Notes under the pieces: generated by a model
The model's input: only the letters and a program-made list of their open reading frames with translations
What the model was told of the DNA's origin: nothing
Database searches by the model: none
Program-made: the position numbers and the translations under genes
In this document: piece after piece, positions 54,725 to 63,880 of the stretch
Layout of the letters: each line of letters starts with the position of its first letter
Numbering within the stretch: the first letter of the stretch is position 1
NCBI RefSeq assembly: GCF_020005365.1
Contig: NZ_JACNML010000006.1
Span: forward strand, 1 to 64,000
Direction: 5' to 3'
DNA from: Kangiella shandongensis
GTDB taxonomy: Bacteria; Pseudomonadota; Gammaproteobacteria; Enterobacterales; Kangiellaceae
Length of the DNA: 64,000 bases

Positions 54725-55423
54725 ATGGCCAAATTATTATTAGCTGACGATGACATCGAACTTTGCCAACTGCTACAGGAATACCTGTCACAGGAAGGTT
54801 TTGACATAACAGTGGCCCACGATGGCGCGACTGCGGCACAACTGATCCTTAACGATACGTTTGATCTCATGATACTCGACGTCATGCTGCCAAACTTGAA
54901 TGGGTTCGATGTACTGAAAGAAGTACGCAAAGCATCTCAAGTTCCGATCCTGATGCTGACGGCCAGAGGCGATGAAGTGGATCGCATTGTTGGCCTCGAG
55001 CTGGGGGCTGATGACTATATTGGTAAACCGTGTAACCCAAGAGAACTCACCGCCCGTATTCGTTCAATCTTAAGACGTACTGAGACGGACTATAGCAGTA
55101 ACAAGAAAAAATTGCGCTCGATTCATCTGGACGATTTATATATCAATCCGGGCTCGCGCGAAGCATTGGTTAATAACCAGGCCATCAAGTTAACCGCAAC
55201 CGAGTTTGATATTTTATATCTGCTTACCAGTCAAGCCGGTGAACTGGTTAAACGCGACGACTTATCTGAAAAATGTTTAGGTCGCTCACTCGAGGCTTAT
55301 GATCGAAGTATTGATATGCATATCAGTAATTTAAGACGTAAGCTCGGTACCGATATCAAAGGCGAAGAACGTATCAAAACGGTCAGGGGCGTTGGCTATC
55401 AGTATGTTTCGCACGATACGTAA
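54725..55423 (+). CDS. cpxR: Response regulator CpxR
   Basis: A 232-residue OmpR-family regulator of envelope stress. The receiver domain has the acidic pocket ADDD (8-10) and phosphorylated Asp52 in LMILDVMLP, plus LTARGDEVDRIVGLELGADD, very close to E. coli CpxR. The winged-helix domain includes LTATEFDILYLL and VRGVGYQYV. One oddity is KPCNPREL, with Cys where CpxR usually has Phe. It overlaps cpxA by 20 bases. Confidence 0.93.
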   Translation: MAKLLLADDDIELCQLLQEYLSQEGFDITVAHDGATAAQLILNDTFDLMILDVMLPNLNGFDVLKEVRKASQVPILMLTARGDEVDRIVGLELGADDYIGKPCNPRELTARIRSILRRTETDYSSNKKKLRSIHLDDLYINPGSREALVNNQAIKLTATEFDILYLLTSQAGELVKRDDLSEKCLGRSLEAYDRSIDMHISNLRRKLGTDIKGEERIKTVRGVGYQYVSHDT

Positions 55424-56807
55424 GCTAACGCAACCAAGTTTATTCTGGAAAATTTTTCTATGGTTTTGGTTAGCCACCCTGCTAACCTTAACCAGTATTA
55501 TTTTTCTCTACAGCGTAACCTCTCAGGATACCCGCCTCGTACCGACCTCGCCGGAAGAGTCTGAGCTATTAAGGCAAACGGCGATTACGGTGCAGTTACG
55601 CCATGTCATCGAAGAGTACCAGAATGGCCTGCCCATTCAGCCGAGCGGGACATCGAAAGAACTCGATAATACGTTTATTCTCAATAATCAAGGCTATGAA
55701 ATATCCGATAAAGAAGTTCCGGACGTCATTTATCAACTAAGAGCTTACTATAAACAGCGTAATCGTCCTGCCACCGTTACCATCAACAACTACTCTTATT
55801 CAGGCCCCGAAATTGTTTTTAGTCGTGGCCAGTACTATTTATTATTCATCAAGAAAAAGAGTCAACAGCATTTCAGCACCCTCATTACCGAGTTTTATCA
55901 CAGCATCAGTATCTGGCAGTTACTGGCCGCTCTCGGTATCAGTTTCCTCGTCTGCTTTGCCCTCACCTGGTATTTAACGCGACCGATCCGGCAGTTGCAA
56001 AGAGCCACAAAAGCGATTGCCCAGGGCGATCTACAAGCACGAGCGAAAGACTATATTGGCAAGCGTGGCGATGAGTTCTACGATCTTGCCGAAGATTTTG
56101 ATCTGATGGCTGATCGCATTAACCGCATTATTATGTCGCAGAAGCGCTTATTGAGCGATGTCTCTCACGAGCTGCGCTCTCCCCTGACACGAATGCAGAT
56201 TGCGGCCAGCTTAGCGCAAAAGCACAGTCACTCAGAGTGTGCCAACCACATCGATCGGATTGAGCTAGAAGTTGAAAGATTGGATGAGCTGATTGGAGAG
56301 TTATTGCAAGTAGCCGCGCTGGAACGTGGCCATCAGCACGGCAACCCCGATACCTTTGTCGTCAATGATTTACTCGACGTCATCATTAGCGACGCACAGT
56401 TTGAGGCTAAAGCTAATAATAAAAAAGTGGAATTACTGGCTAGCCCCACCATCAGCTTCAAAGGATTTTATAATTTATTGGCACGCTCAATCGAAAATGT
56501 CATTCGCAATGCTATTCGCCATACTCCTGACGGCACCAAAATCACGGTACAGATCAAAGACGCTGGCCACCACTTCCTCATTATCATTACCGATCAGGGC
56601 CAGGGCATAGAGCAGGAACACCTCAATAAAATCTTTGAGCCGTTTTACCGCCCAACAGAAGCTCGAGAGCGAAGCTCTGGTGGCACAGGGTTAGGGCTCA
56701 CCATCGCTAAGCGTGGCGTTGAAGTGAATGGCGGCAGTATCAGTGCCGAAAATGCGCCAGATGGCGGCTTAAGAGTGACCATGACACTTCCTAAAAGCAT
56801 CATATAA
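55404..56807 (+). CDS. cpxA: Sensor histidine kinase CpxA
   Basis: About 467 residues. Membrane helices (about 18-40 and 170-192) flank a periplasmic sensor. HAMP follows (about 193-245), then HisKA with phospho-acceptor His in SDVSHELRSPLTR (near 255) and an ATPase domain with NVIRNAIRHTP (near 370), ITDQGQGI and GGTGLGLTIAKR (near 435). It senses envelope stress and phosphorylates CpxR. The ATG at 55404 lies inside cpxR. Its end overlaps the convergent LysE-family gene by 8 bases. Confidence 0.92.
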   Translation: MFRTIRKLTQPSLFWKIFLWFWLATLLTLTSIIFLYSVTSQDTRLVPTSPEESELLRQTAITVQLRHVIEEYQNGLPIQPSGTSKELDNTFILNNQGYEISDKEVPDVIYQLRAYYKQRNRPATVTINNYSYSGPEIVFSRGQYYLLFIKKKSQQHFSTLITEFYHSISIWQLLAALGISFLVCFALTWYLTRPIRQLQRATKAIAQGDLQARAKDYIGKRGDEFYDLAEDFDLMADRINRIIMSQKRLLSDVSHELRSPLTRMQIAASLAQKHSHSECANHIDRIELEVERLDELIGELLQVAALERGHQHGNPDTFVVNDLLDVIISDAQFEAKANNKKVELLASPTISFKGFYNLLARSIENVIRNAIRHTPDGTKITVQIKDAGHHFLIIITDQGQGIEQEHLNKIFEPFYRPTEARERSSGGTGLGLTIAKRGVEVNGGSISAENAPDGGLRVTMTLPKSII

Positions 56808-57468
56808 AACGACTGACGATATTCCATAAAAGAAACAGCGCCAGGGCAATCAGAAAGCCGCCCAGAATACGATCAATCCAATGCCCAAAATGGTTAAAGA
56901 AGCCTCTGACTGTATTGCTGGCCAAAATGTAAGAGAGGAACGTAAACCAGGCTGCTGTCGCAATGGCCATCCATACGCCGTAAAAACCCTGCACCGCGAA
57001 AGGGGTATCGGGTCCAATCAGCGTGGTAAACAGCGACAGAAAGAACAATGTTGCCTTCGGATTAAGGACATTGGTAATAAAGCCTTGCCGAAAGGCCTTA
57101 GCATCGGTCATCTGCACCTGTGGTGCCTTTTTCTCGACCTTTCCCAGCGTAGAATGCGCCTGAGAGCGTAATGCCCCCCAGCCAATGTAGGTTAAATAAG
57201 CGGCTCCAGCTAACTGGATCAAAGTAAAGAGCCACTCGGTGCTCTGGATGATCAAGCCAATACCCAGCACGGCATAAGCAACATGCACAAAAATCGCCAA
57301 ACCAATTCCCAGGCTGGTAATAATGGCGTAACGCCGCCCAAAGGTAATGGACTGGCGCATCACAATCGCAAAATCAGGGCCGGGGCTAGCCACGGCTAAA
57401 GCATGAGCCGAGGCTATCAGGACAAACTGCTGCCAGTACTGACCAAGTAAAGTAATAAAGTCCTGCAA
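56800..57468 (-). CDS. LysE/RhtB family exporter
   Basis: A 222-residue inner membrane protein with about six helices. The family signature is ASPGPDFAIVMRQSI near residue 28. GFITNVLNPKATLFFLSLFT (near 118) is also typical. LysE-family proteins export amino acids or related compounds. The substrate cannot be read from sequence; an amino acid from protein digestion is plausible. It lies 5 bases after the DedA gene in one operon. Confidence 0.88.
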   Translation of the reverse strand: MQDFITLLGQYWQQFVLIASAHALAVASPGPDFAIVMRQSITFGRRYAIITSLGIGLAIFVHVAYAVLGIGLIIQSTEWLFTLIQLAGAAYLTYIGWGALRSQAHSTLGKVEKKAPQVQMTDAKAFRQGFITNVLNPKATLFFLSLFTTLIGPDTPFAVQGFYGVWMAIATAAWFTFLSYILASNTVRGFFNHFGHWIDRILGGFLIALALFLLWNIVSRFI

Positions 57469-57473
57469 ACCAA

Positions 57474-58250
57474 TTACCCTATAACCTTCAATATTTTTTG
57501 CGATAGCTCAAACATCAGGGAGCCAAAGGAGCTGACAATAAGAAAGATAATAACAGCCACCAAAACGGTAATCGTCGCTGATAATTTTAATTCAAAATAG
57601 TTGCTTAACGCTGCTTTCTCACCTTGCCTGCTTAGTTTTCGGCGGAGCCATAACTGTTTCATATGACCACCCAGTAACCATAGGCAGACAGCCATGGTGA
57701 TAATACAGCTGAGTAAAACGATGACTTGTGTTTTCTCAAAACTCAGTGCTGCGCCCAATACAACTCCAGGCATTAAATAGACTGGTGCCCAAATCATGCT
57801 GGCGATCAGCACTGCGATTAAGAACTTCTTTGCGGGCATATCCAGAATGCCAGCAATTAACGAAATAACCGCACGGATAGGACCAATAAACTGCCCTATC
57901 AAAATACCGGCAAAGCCATGCCGCTTAAAAAAATCTTCTGCTCGATGCAACAATTTTTGGTGGTTTTCGACCCACGACCAGTGGTGGACTCGCTCTTTAA
58001 ACGCAACACCGACTAAAAATGACAATGACTGCCCTGAAGCCGCGCCGGCGAAACTGAAAAAAGCAATCGGCCAGAAACTCAGTGTTCCAGTTCCAATCAG
58101 GCTACCAACGCCAACCAGCAGCAACCACCCCGGCATCGCCAGACCGATAATGGCCAACGATTCTAGAAAGGCAATAGCAAATACTACCGCCCCGGCCCAA
58201 TGCGGGTTGGCTCGTATCCACTCAATGATATTATTTACGATCTCTTCCAT
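57474..58250 (-). CDS. DedA family membrane protein
   Basis: A 258-residue membrane protein with a DedA (SNARE-associated/VTT) core: FLESLAIIGLAMPGWLLL near residue 28, FFKRHGFAGILIGQFIGPIR near 110 with the conserved Arg, and IWAPVYLMPGV near 155. DedA proteins act in lipid carrier recycling and membrane potential maintenance. A C-terminal extension (about 190-258) adds two more helices. Some DedA genes are Cpx-regulated in E. coli, which fits the location, but this is only suggestive. Confidence 0.88.
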   Translation of the reverse strand: MEEIVNNIIEWIRANPHWAGAVVFAIAFLESLAIIGLAMPGWLLLVGVGSLIGTGTLSFWPIAFFSFAGAASGQSLSFLVGVAFKERVHHWSWVENHQKLLHRAEDFFKRHGFAGILIGQFIGPIRAVISLIAGILDMPAKKFLIAVLIASMIWAPVYLMPGVVLGAALSFEKTQVIVLLSCIITMAVCLWLLGGHMKQLWLRRKLSRQGEKAALSNYFELKLSATITVLVAVIIFLIVSSFGSLMFELSQKILKVIG

Positions 58251-58379
58251 GGGAGCTAATAATGAATAAAGTCTGACAAAAAGTCGACAACTATTTGTAA
58301 GCTTTTATTGCACAGCTCCCAATGGCTTATCTTTCTTGCTTATTTATTGAGGCTCGTTTATCGTTTGAATACTTCAGTT

Positions 58380-58853
58380 ATGGACTTCAAAACAGGTTTA
58401 AACACCATGAATGATAAATACAAAACGATAATCCAACAGCGCCAGCCACAGGACGTTGAAATTTTCCACAATGTGCACCCTGACGTAAAGCCACCCAAGA
58501 TGGAGCTGGACGAAATCTATTCCGATCATCAAAAGGTTAACGATTACCGTTCATCGGGAGAGCTGATTCGTAGTCTTGCACGAACTATTAAGAAGTGGCG
58601 ACTAAACATGCCCAAAGGCGCTCAACCAGTGATTGTTGCTATGCTCAATGGGGGCTTACAAATTAATGTGGCCAGGCTCGTTCAGGAATCATTCCACGGC
58701 ATTCGAATCGAAGGAACGTCCGGCGGCAACCCTTGCATGGTTCTTTCGCACCAAAGCAATGTCGAGCTATTGTGCTATATTCAGAAAGTACCGGAGGAGG
58801 AACCCGATAGACGCATTGGCTTCGTTATTGATGGCGAAGAAACCGAAGAGTAA
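58380..58853 (+). CDS. Hypothetical protein
   Basis: About 157 residues, soluble, no signal or membrane helix. Features include RSSGELIRSLARTIKKWR near 62, PVIVAMLNGGLQINVARL near 85, LCYIQKVPEEEPDRRIGFVIDGEE at the end. No family is recognised. The start may be ATG 58380 or ATG 58407. It lies alone, convergent with the ACT-like gene 16 bases away. Codon use looks native. Confidence 0.6.
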   Translation: MDFKTGLNTMNDKYKTIIQQRQPQDVEIFHNVHPDVKPPKMELDEIYSDHQKVNDYRSSGELIRSLARTIKKWRLNMPKGAQPVIVAMLNGGLQINVARLVQESFHGIRIEGTSGGNPCMVLSHQSNVELLCYIQKVPEEEPDRRIGFVIDGEETEE

Positions 58854-58869
58854 TGGTAAAAGCAGGGAG

Positions 58870-59472
58870 CTATATCGCTTCCTGCATATCCTCTTCATCG
58901 AGACGCAGCACCAGATTAATAGCCAAATCTTCAGCCACCAGCTGCAACTCCTTTTCCACCTCGCCCATATCAATAATGTAGTCCGTTGACACCTGCAGGC
59001 GCACTTTATACAGCGGCTTTCCAACATTATGCATGTAGCGCTTTCTCGATAGTTCATCAATGACTAACTGATTACGCGCCAGAGCTCGGAGCAACGCCAC
59101 GTCAACCGCGTGATCTTTCAAACCAAAAAGCTCCACTTCGAAGCGCACCCGATCTTGTTGCTTACTATCGAAATCTTCCGCGGGAGACAACTCAAAATTC
59201 AGCCGTTCTGAACTCAAACTGTCCAGACAAGCTCGGAATGAACCAAAATAGGCAGGATTTATAGAAATATAGAGCAAACCGTTAAATACATTGTTCATTC
59301 GATTAAAGCGTGACGCCTGTAATCGACCATTAAAACGGTTAATGATTTCCGACAATGTAATGATGATTTCTTCATTACCAGAGCCGGTCACCGAAACAAT
59401 CACATCAATATCCTTATATGATTGCTGAAATTGCTGCAAGCACTCTTCACTCATGTTATCGCCATCCATCAC
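58870..59472 (-). CDS. Predicted ACT-like regulatory protein (GcvR-like)
   Basis: About 200 residues. The layout suggests two tandem ACT-type beta-alpha-beta-beta domains: VIVSVTGSGNEEIIITLSEI with LQASRFNRMNN in the first (about 22-105), and VRFEVELFGLKDHAVDVALL with LYKVRLQVS in the second (about 108-185). Similar pairs occur in GcvR and in other amino-acid-responsive proteins. The match is by fold pattern, not close sequence, so the role is open. An ATG six codons in (MSEECLQ) could be the start. Confidence 0.5.
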   Translation of the reverse strand: MMDGDNMSEECLQQFQQSYKDIDVIVSVTGSGNEEIIITLSEIINRFNGRLQASRFNRMNNVFNGLLYISINPAYFGSFRACLDSLSSERLNFELSPAEDFDSKQQDRVRFEVELFGLKDHAVDVALLRALARNQLVIDELSRKRYMHNVGKPLYKVRLQVSTDYIIDMGEVEKELQLVAEDLAINLVLRLDEEDMQEAI

Positions 59473-59632
59473 TATTAATACTCCATTTAATTAGTAGGCT
59501 GTATAAAAAGTACTCTATTTGGCACAGTTTTTCAATCAAAGACAACTATTGTTAAATCTTTTCTATCAATCTTGTCATAATCATCCGTAGCTTCTACTAT
59601 AATTTAATACAATCTTGCCAAGGAGTCTCAAT

Positions 59633-60436
59633 ATGAGAAAGCATTTACTAACAGGACTGGCCGTTGCATTATTAACAGCCTGTGCAACATCACCTACCGG
59701 CCGCAATCAGGTTCTTGTGTTCTCAGAAACACAAATGGCAGAGATGGGCGCTGCAAGTTTCACCTCAATGAAGAAAAGCCAGACAGTCGATACCAGTCAG
59801 CGGCATAACCGTTATGTTCAATGTATTGTTAACGCCCTGATCCCTGAGCTCAACAAAAAAGCGCCTGATATGCGCTCTACGCGCTGGGAAACCAAGGTCT
59901 TTGTCGACGATTCGGCGAATGCTTTTGCCTTGCCAGGCGGCAAGATTGGCGTCCACACGGGGATGTTTAAGGTCGCCGAGAGTGCCGATCAGCTGGCGGC
60001 TGTAATAGGCCATGAAATTGGCCACGTTTGGGCGCGCCATGGTAACGCACGGGTCTCTAATCAGTTCTTAACCTCTACCGGCCTGCAACTGGCCGCCATT
60101 GCTGCTGGCGAACCTACCGCAGAAAAACAACAACTATTAGGCTTGCTCGGTGTCGGTACCCAAGTTGGTGTACTTCTGCCCTTTAATCGGGCCGATGAAT
60201 CTGAAGCCGATGAAATTGGGTTGGAATTAATGGCCCGGGCAGGCTTTGATCCGAGACAAAGCGTGGAGCTGTGGAAAAATATGGCGAAACAAAGCGGTAG
60301 CAGGACACCTGAATTACTGTCCACACACCCGGCGCCCCAAACCCGGATAAAAGCATTACAAGGCTTGATGAATAGAAATATGCCGCTCTATGAGCAGGCT
60401 CGGGCACAGGGAAAGAGACCAAACTGCCGTCTATAA
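59633..60436 (+). CDS. M48 family lipoprotein metalloprotease
   Basis: About 267 residues. A lipoprotein signal with lipobox LLTAC (Cys near 17) precedes an M48 domain with zinc motif GHEIGHVWARHG (near 130) and third-ligand region ESEADEIGLELMARAG (near 195). It resembles LoiP/YcaL, outer-membrane quality-control proteases. I chose the ATG at 59633 with AAGGAG upstream. Such proteases respond to envelope stress in E. coli. Confidence 0.92.
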   Translation: MRKHLLTGLAVALLTACATSPTGRNQVLVFSETQMAEMGAASFTSMKKSQTVDTSQRHNRYVQCIVNALIPELNKKAPDMRSTRWETKVFVDDSANAFALPGGKIGVHTGMFKVAESADQLAAVIGHEIGHVWARHGNARVSNQFLTSTGLQLAAIAAGEPTAEKQQLLGLLGVGTQVGVLLPFNRADESEADEIGLELMARAGFDPRQSVELWKNMAKQSGSRTPELLSTHPAPQTRIKALQGLMNRNMPLYEQARAQGKRPNCRL

Positions 60437-60463
60437 AGCACAGCGTCAGCTATTTGGCGGGGA

Positions 60464-61132
60464 TTAAAGATCCGCCAAATAGCCACCCCTTTCATAGATG
60501 CCTTCCATATACAGTTCTTCAAAATCTTCAACCACCGATTTTTGAACTTCTGGAAGGGAGAGCATATTATCTCGCCACTTTGAAATTTTCTTATAATCGC
60601 TCACCGGATCAATTCCGGTATTATCTGCAACAATCTGCGAGCGCATTAAAAATGGTGCAAAGGCACTGTCGACCAGGCTAAAGCTCTCACCTTCAAAATA
60701 CCCCTTGTCACCAACCTTACGCTCCAGAGGCGCTAACTTCTTAGTCAGATCTTCTTCAATCTTGAGGTACGTTTCTTCTCGTCTGGCCTGAGTTAACTGG
60801 TGCAGGGCGTTGAACAAACTGCTACTGAACTCTATCCAGGCGCGTTGCTCGGCTTTATCCAAAGGATCTTGCGACAACATGGGAGCACCATGCGTCTCAT
60901 CCAAATACTCATTAATCACGGCAGACTCGAAAAGAACGCGATCTTTAACACGCAACAACGGCACTTTACCGAGAGGGGAAATATCGAGAAACCAGTCCGG
61001 TTTCTTCTGAAGATCGATATACTCTATCGTGTAATCAATCTTTTTATGCAATAACGTAATTACCGCTCGCTGTACGAACGGACATAACTTAAAGCTTATT
61101 AAAATAGGTTGTTCTAAAGAAGCCATATTCAC
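60464..61132 (-). CDS. Glutathione S-transferase family protein
   Basis: A 222-residue soluble protein. The thioredoxin-like N-terminal domain has FKLCPFVQRAVITL (near 14-27) and ISPLGKVPLL (near 52). A helical C-terminal domain contains DSAFAPFLMRSQI (near 150). The CPF active-site form suggests a glutaredoxin-like or omega-type thiol transferase. Start ATG 61132 or two codons later. Convergent with the M48 gene. Confidence 0.85.
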   Translation of the reverse strand: MNMASLEQPILISFKLCPFVQRAVITLLHKKIDYTIEYIDLQKKPDWFLDISPLGKVPLLRVKDRVLFESAVINEYLDETHGAPMLSQDPLDKAEQRAWIEFSSSLFNALHQLTQARREETYLKIEEDLTKKLAPLERKVGDKGYFEGESFSLVDSAFAPFLMRSQIVADNTGIDPVSDYKKISKWRDNMLSLPEVQKSVVEDFEELYMEGIYERGGYLADL

Positions 61133-61211
61133 AACTTAAAGTTAGTATCTTAAGTTAATGTAAAACGGATTTAGTGGAAAAGCAACAATACTTTCCTGAT
61201 CTAAACCCCAT

Positions 61212-61240
61212 AAAAAAAGGCTTTCCGAAGAAAGCCTTTT
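61212..61240 (-). terminator. Rho-independent terminator of slyD
   Basis: Stem AAAGGCTTTC / GAAAGCCTTT with a 4-base loop and a run of seven T on the minus strand, 8 bases after the slyD stop codon. Confidence 0.85.
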
Positions 61241-61247
61241 ACCATAA

Positions 61248-61730
61248 TTAGTGCTCTTGACCGCCAGCACCATGGACGTGACCGTGAGAAAGTTCTTCTT
61301 CACTGGCATCACGAACCTCAACCACTTTAACGTCAAAGTTTAACGTAACGCCTGCTAATGGATGGTTACCATCAACCGTTACTGTATCGCCTTCAACTTT
61401 TGTTACCGTGATCAGTTGAGGGCCCTGTGGCGATTCTGCATTGAACTGCATACCCGGCTCAACTTTATCAACGCCCTGGAACGCTTGCATTGGTACTTCT
61501 TTGATCAGTTGCTCGTGGCGATCACCATAGGCTTCGTCAGGTGTTACCGTTACTGACAACTCGTCATCAACCGCTTTACCGACAAGAGCACTTTCCAAAC
61601 CAGGAATAATGTTTTTATGACCATGCAAATAGGCCAATGGCTCGTTACCTTCTGATGTATCAACCAATACACCCTCATCTGTTTTGACAGTGTATTCAAT
61701 CTTTACGACTTTGTTTTCTTCAATTTGCAT
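61248..61730 (-). CDS. slyD: FKBP-type peptidyl-prolyl isomerase SlyD
   Basis: About 160 residues. The FKBP domain has YTVKTDEGVLVDTSEG, PLAYLHGHKNIIPGLE and GHPLAGVTLNF-type NHPLAGVTLNFDV. An IF chaperone insert lies between. The His-rich tail is short (SHGHVHGAGGQEH) compared with E. coli SlyD (196 residues), so metal storage should be weak. Roles are prolyl isomerisation, chaperoning and nickel delivery. I chose the ATG at 61730; TTG at 61736 is in frame. Confidence 0.93.
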   Translation of the reverse strand: MQIEENKVVKIEYTVKTDEGVLVDTSEGNEPLAYLHGHKNIIPGLESALVGKAVDDELSVTVTPDEAYGDRHEQLIKEVPMQAFQGVDKVEPGMQFNAESPQGPQLITVTKVEGDTVTVDGNHPLAGVTLNFDVKVVEVRDASEEELSHGHVHGAGGQEH

Positions 61731-61736
61731 AATCAA

Positions 61737-62190
61737 CTCACTTACTATCTATAAAATTTTATCCAGACATTATGCAAACAATGCTGGATACGAAATACTA
61801 AACTCTGGAGAATAAAAGAATATGAAGTGGGAATATCGACAGGGAAACTCTTATACAGAGTAATCAAATTTTGGCTAGTCTTACACTAGTATTAAACATG
61901 GGGATGGTAAATTTAAATACAACCCCGGTCACTCAACAATTCACTACTGTCATTCTAAACTCGATTTGGAGTCTTATAGAAATCAAACAAGCTCCTGAAT
62001 CTAGTTCAGAATGACACAAGCTAATATTTTGCCTTAGAGTTAGAACAAGCTCCGAAAGGCATAAACGTAAGAAGCTAGATTTTTGTTCTAGAGCAAGGCA
62101 TTTGATTTTGAGAGTGAGGGAATATATATCTAACTACATAACCGAGCCCTTAAATTCAAATAACACAGCTCTAGGACAAAGAGATGCTTC
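61737..62190. other. Gene-free region between slyD and lipA
   Basis: About 450 bases. It holds the long inverted repeat at 61948-62016 and presumably the slyD promoter. I see no gene or known RNA. Confidence 0.5.
61948..62016. repeat. Long imperfect inverted repeat, GTCATTCT type
   Basis: Two arms of about 24 bases (61948-61971 and 61992-62016) are inverted copies with a few mismatches around a 20-base loop. Each outer end reads TGTCATTCT. It could be a small non-autonomous mobile repeat or a REP-like element, related in its outer bases to the GTCATTCCC elements. Confidence 0.6.
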
Positions 62191-63189
62191 TTAGCTGACC
62201 TTTTCTCCCGCCGCCTGTTGGTCTGCATGATACGACGACCGCACCATCGGTCCGCTCGCCACATTGGTAAATCCTAAATCCTCAGCAATCTTACCTAACT
62301 CATCAAACTCTTTTGGTGGCATAAAGCGCATCACCGGATGGTGGTACTTACTCGGCTGCAGATACTGACCTAGCGTTAACATATCTACGCCGTGTGCACG
62401 CAAATCTTTCAGCACTTCAATAATCTCTTCATTGGTCTCACCTAGACCAACCATCAAACCTGACTTCGTTGGGATCCCTGGGTAGCGTTCTTTAAACTGT
62501 TTCAGCAAATCTAAAGACCATTGATAGTCGGCACCGGGACGCGCCTGCTTATACAAGCGTGGTACCGTTTCCAAGTTATGATTGAAAACGTCAGGCAAAC
62601 CAGCTTCCATTTTATCCAGCGCCACTTCCATGCGACCACGAAAGTCGGGAACTAACACCTCAACCTTTAAGCCAGGATTTTGCTCTTTAGCGACGCGAAC
62701 ACATTCGGTAATATGCTCTGAACCACCATCACGCAGATCATCACGATCCACAGACGTAATCACCACATAATTGAGTTTCATCGACTTAACCGAATCCGCC
62801 AGATGCTGCGGCTCTTCCGGATCCAGCGGTAATGGACGACCATGCGCCACATCGCAGAAGGGGCAACGTCGAGTACAGATGTCACCCATGATCATAAAGG
62901 TTGCCGTACCGTGACCAAAACATTCAGGCAGGTTGGGACAGGAAGCTTCTTCACATACCGTGTGCAGCTTCTTATCACGCAACATATCTTTAATCTTGGT
63001 AATTTGATTGCCATTCGGTAGACGCACGCGGATCCAGTCCGGTTTACGCGGCATTTCTTCTGTCGGCATGATTTTCACTGGGATACGCGCCATCTTTTCT
63101 TCGGCACGCATCTTGTGTCCAGGAATGACTTTACCCGTAACTTTCTTCTTACGAGGAGATGTCTGGGCAACAGACTCTGGTTTTGACAT
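62191..63189 (-). CDS. lipA: Lipoyl synthase
   Basis: A 332-residue radical SAM enzyme that inserts two sulfurs into octanoyl chains on lipoyl domains. Both clusters are visible: [14 protein letters not shown] (auxiliary cluster, near 80-92) and the radical [11 protein letters not shown] (near 107-114). The C-terminal RSSYHADQQ is typical. Length is normal. It follows lipB with a 24-base gap. Confidence 0.96.
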   Translation of the reverse strand: MSKPESVAQTSPRKKKVTGKVIPGHKMRAEEKMARIPVKIMPTEEMPRKPDWIRVRLPNGNQITKIKDMLRDKKLHTVCEEASCPNLPECFGHGTATFMIMGDICTRRCPFCDVAHGRPLPLDPEEPQHLADSVKSMKLNYVVITSVDRDDLRDGGSEHITECVRVAKEQNPGLKVEVLVPDFRGRMEVALDKMEAGLPDVFNHNLETVPRLYKQARPGADYQWSLDLLKQFKERYPGIPTKSGLMVGLGETNEEIIEVLKDLRAHGVDMLTLGQYLQPSKYHHPVMRFMPPKEFDELGKIAEDLGFTNVASGPMVRSSYHADQQAAGEKVS

Positions 63190-63213
63190 AAAAAGTACTC
63201 AAACCTAACCCGA

Positions 63214-63867
63214 TTACTCAGGCAGGCCCTTCATTTCAAGACGGCTAGTATAACCTAATTTGCTGCATAATTGATCCACTAAGTCTGGCTTTACACGCTC
63301 CAGCGTCTCAGGACCACCACGCTCGGCGATGTGGGTCATCGCCATACCTTGATAGCCGCAAGGATTAATCCGTGCAAACGGCTCAAGGTCCATATTAACA
63401 TTCAAGGCCAAGCCATGAAATGACTTGCCCTTGCGAATTCTCAGGCCTAACGAGCAGATTTTAGCCTCATCGGTGTAGACGCCCGGTGCATCCGAGCGTG
63501 GATAGGCCTCAATACCGTACATTGCCAGAGTATCCACAATCGCGTTTTCAATCGCTGAGACCAGATCTCGTGGGCCCATACTTTTTCGGCGCAAATCGAC
63601 CATAAAGTAGGCCACTTGCTGTCCGGGACCATGATAGGTCACCTGCCCCCCGCGATCGACCTGTACTACAGGAATATCGCCAGGGAATAATAAATGCTCA
63701 GGCTTACCGGCCTGCCCCTGGGTAAACACAGGAGCATGCTCAACCAGCCAAATCTCATCGGTCGTTTCGGCATCACGTTCATCAGTAAAACGCTGCATCC
63801 TCTTCCACACCGGGACATAGGTTTCATGCCCCAGCTCACGGATAATTACCGTATTGTCGTTACTCAT
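63214..63867 (-). CDS. lipB: Octanoyl-ACP:protein transferase
   Basis: A 217-residue enzyme that moves octanoyl groups from ACP to lipoyl domains, giving the LipA substrate. Motifs are [12 protein letters not shown] (near 72-83), the lysine in [13 protein letters not shown] (near 140) and [11 protein letters not shown] (near 155). Start ATG 63867. Confidence 0.95.
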   Translation of the reverse strand: MSNDNTVIIRELGHETYVPVWKRMQRFTDERDAETTDEIWLVEHAPVFTQGQAGKPEHLLFPGDIPVVQVDRGGQVTYHGPGQQVAYFMVDLRRKSMGPRDLVSAIENAIVDTLAMYGIEAYPRSDAPGVYTDEAKICSLGLRIRKGKSFHGLALNVNMDLEPFARINPCGYQGMAMTHIAERGGPETLERVKPDLVDQLCSKLGYTSRLEMKGLPE

Positions 63868-63880
63868 TGTCGCTTCTTAG

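Noticed and set aside
55392-55423. Frameshift between cpxR and cpxA
   Set aside because: Both proteins are complete; the 20-base overlap is a normal operon coupling with the cpxA ATG at 55404.
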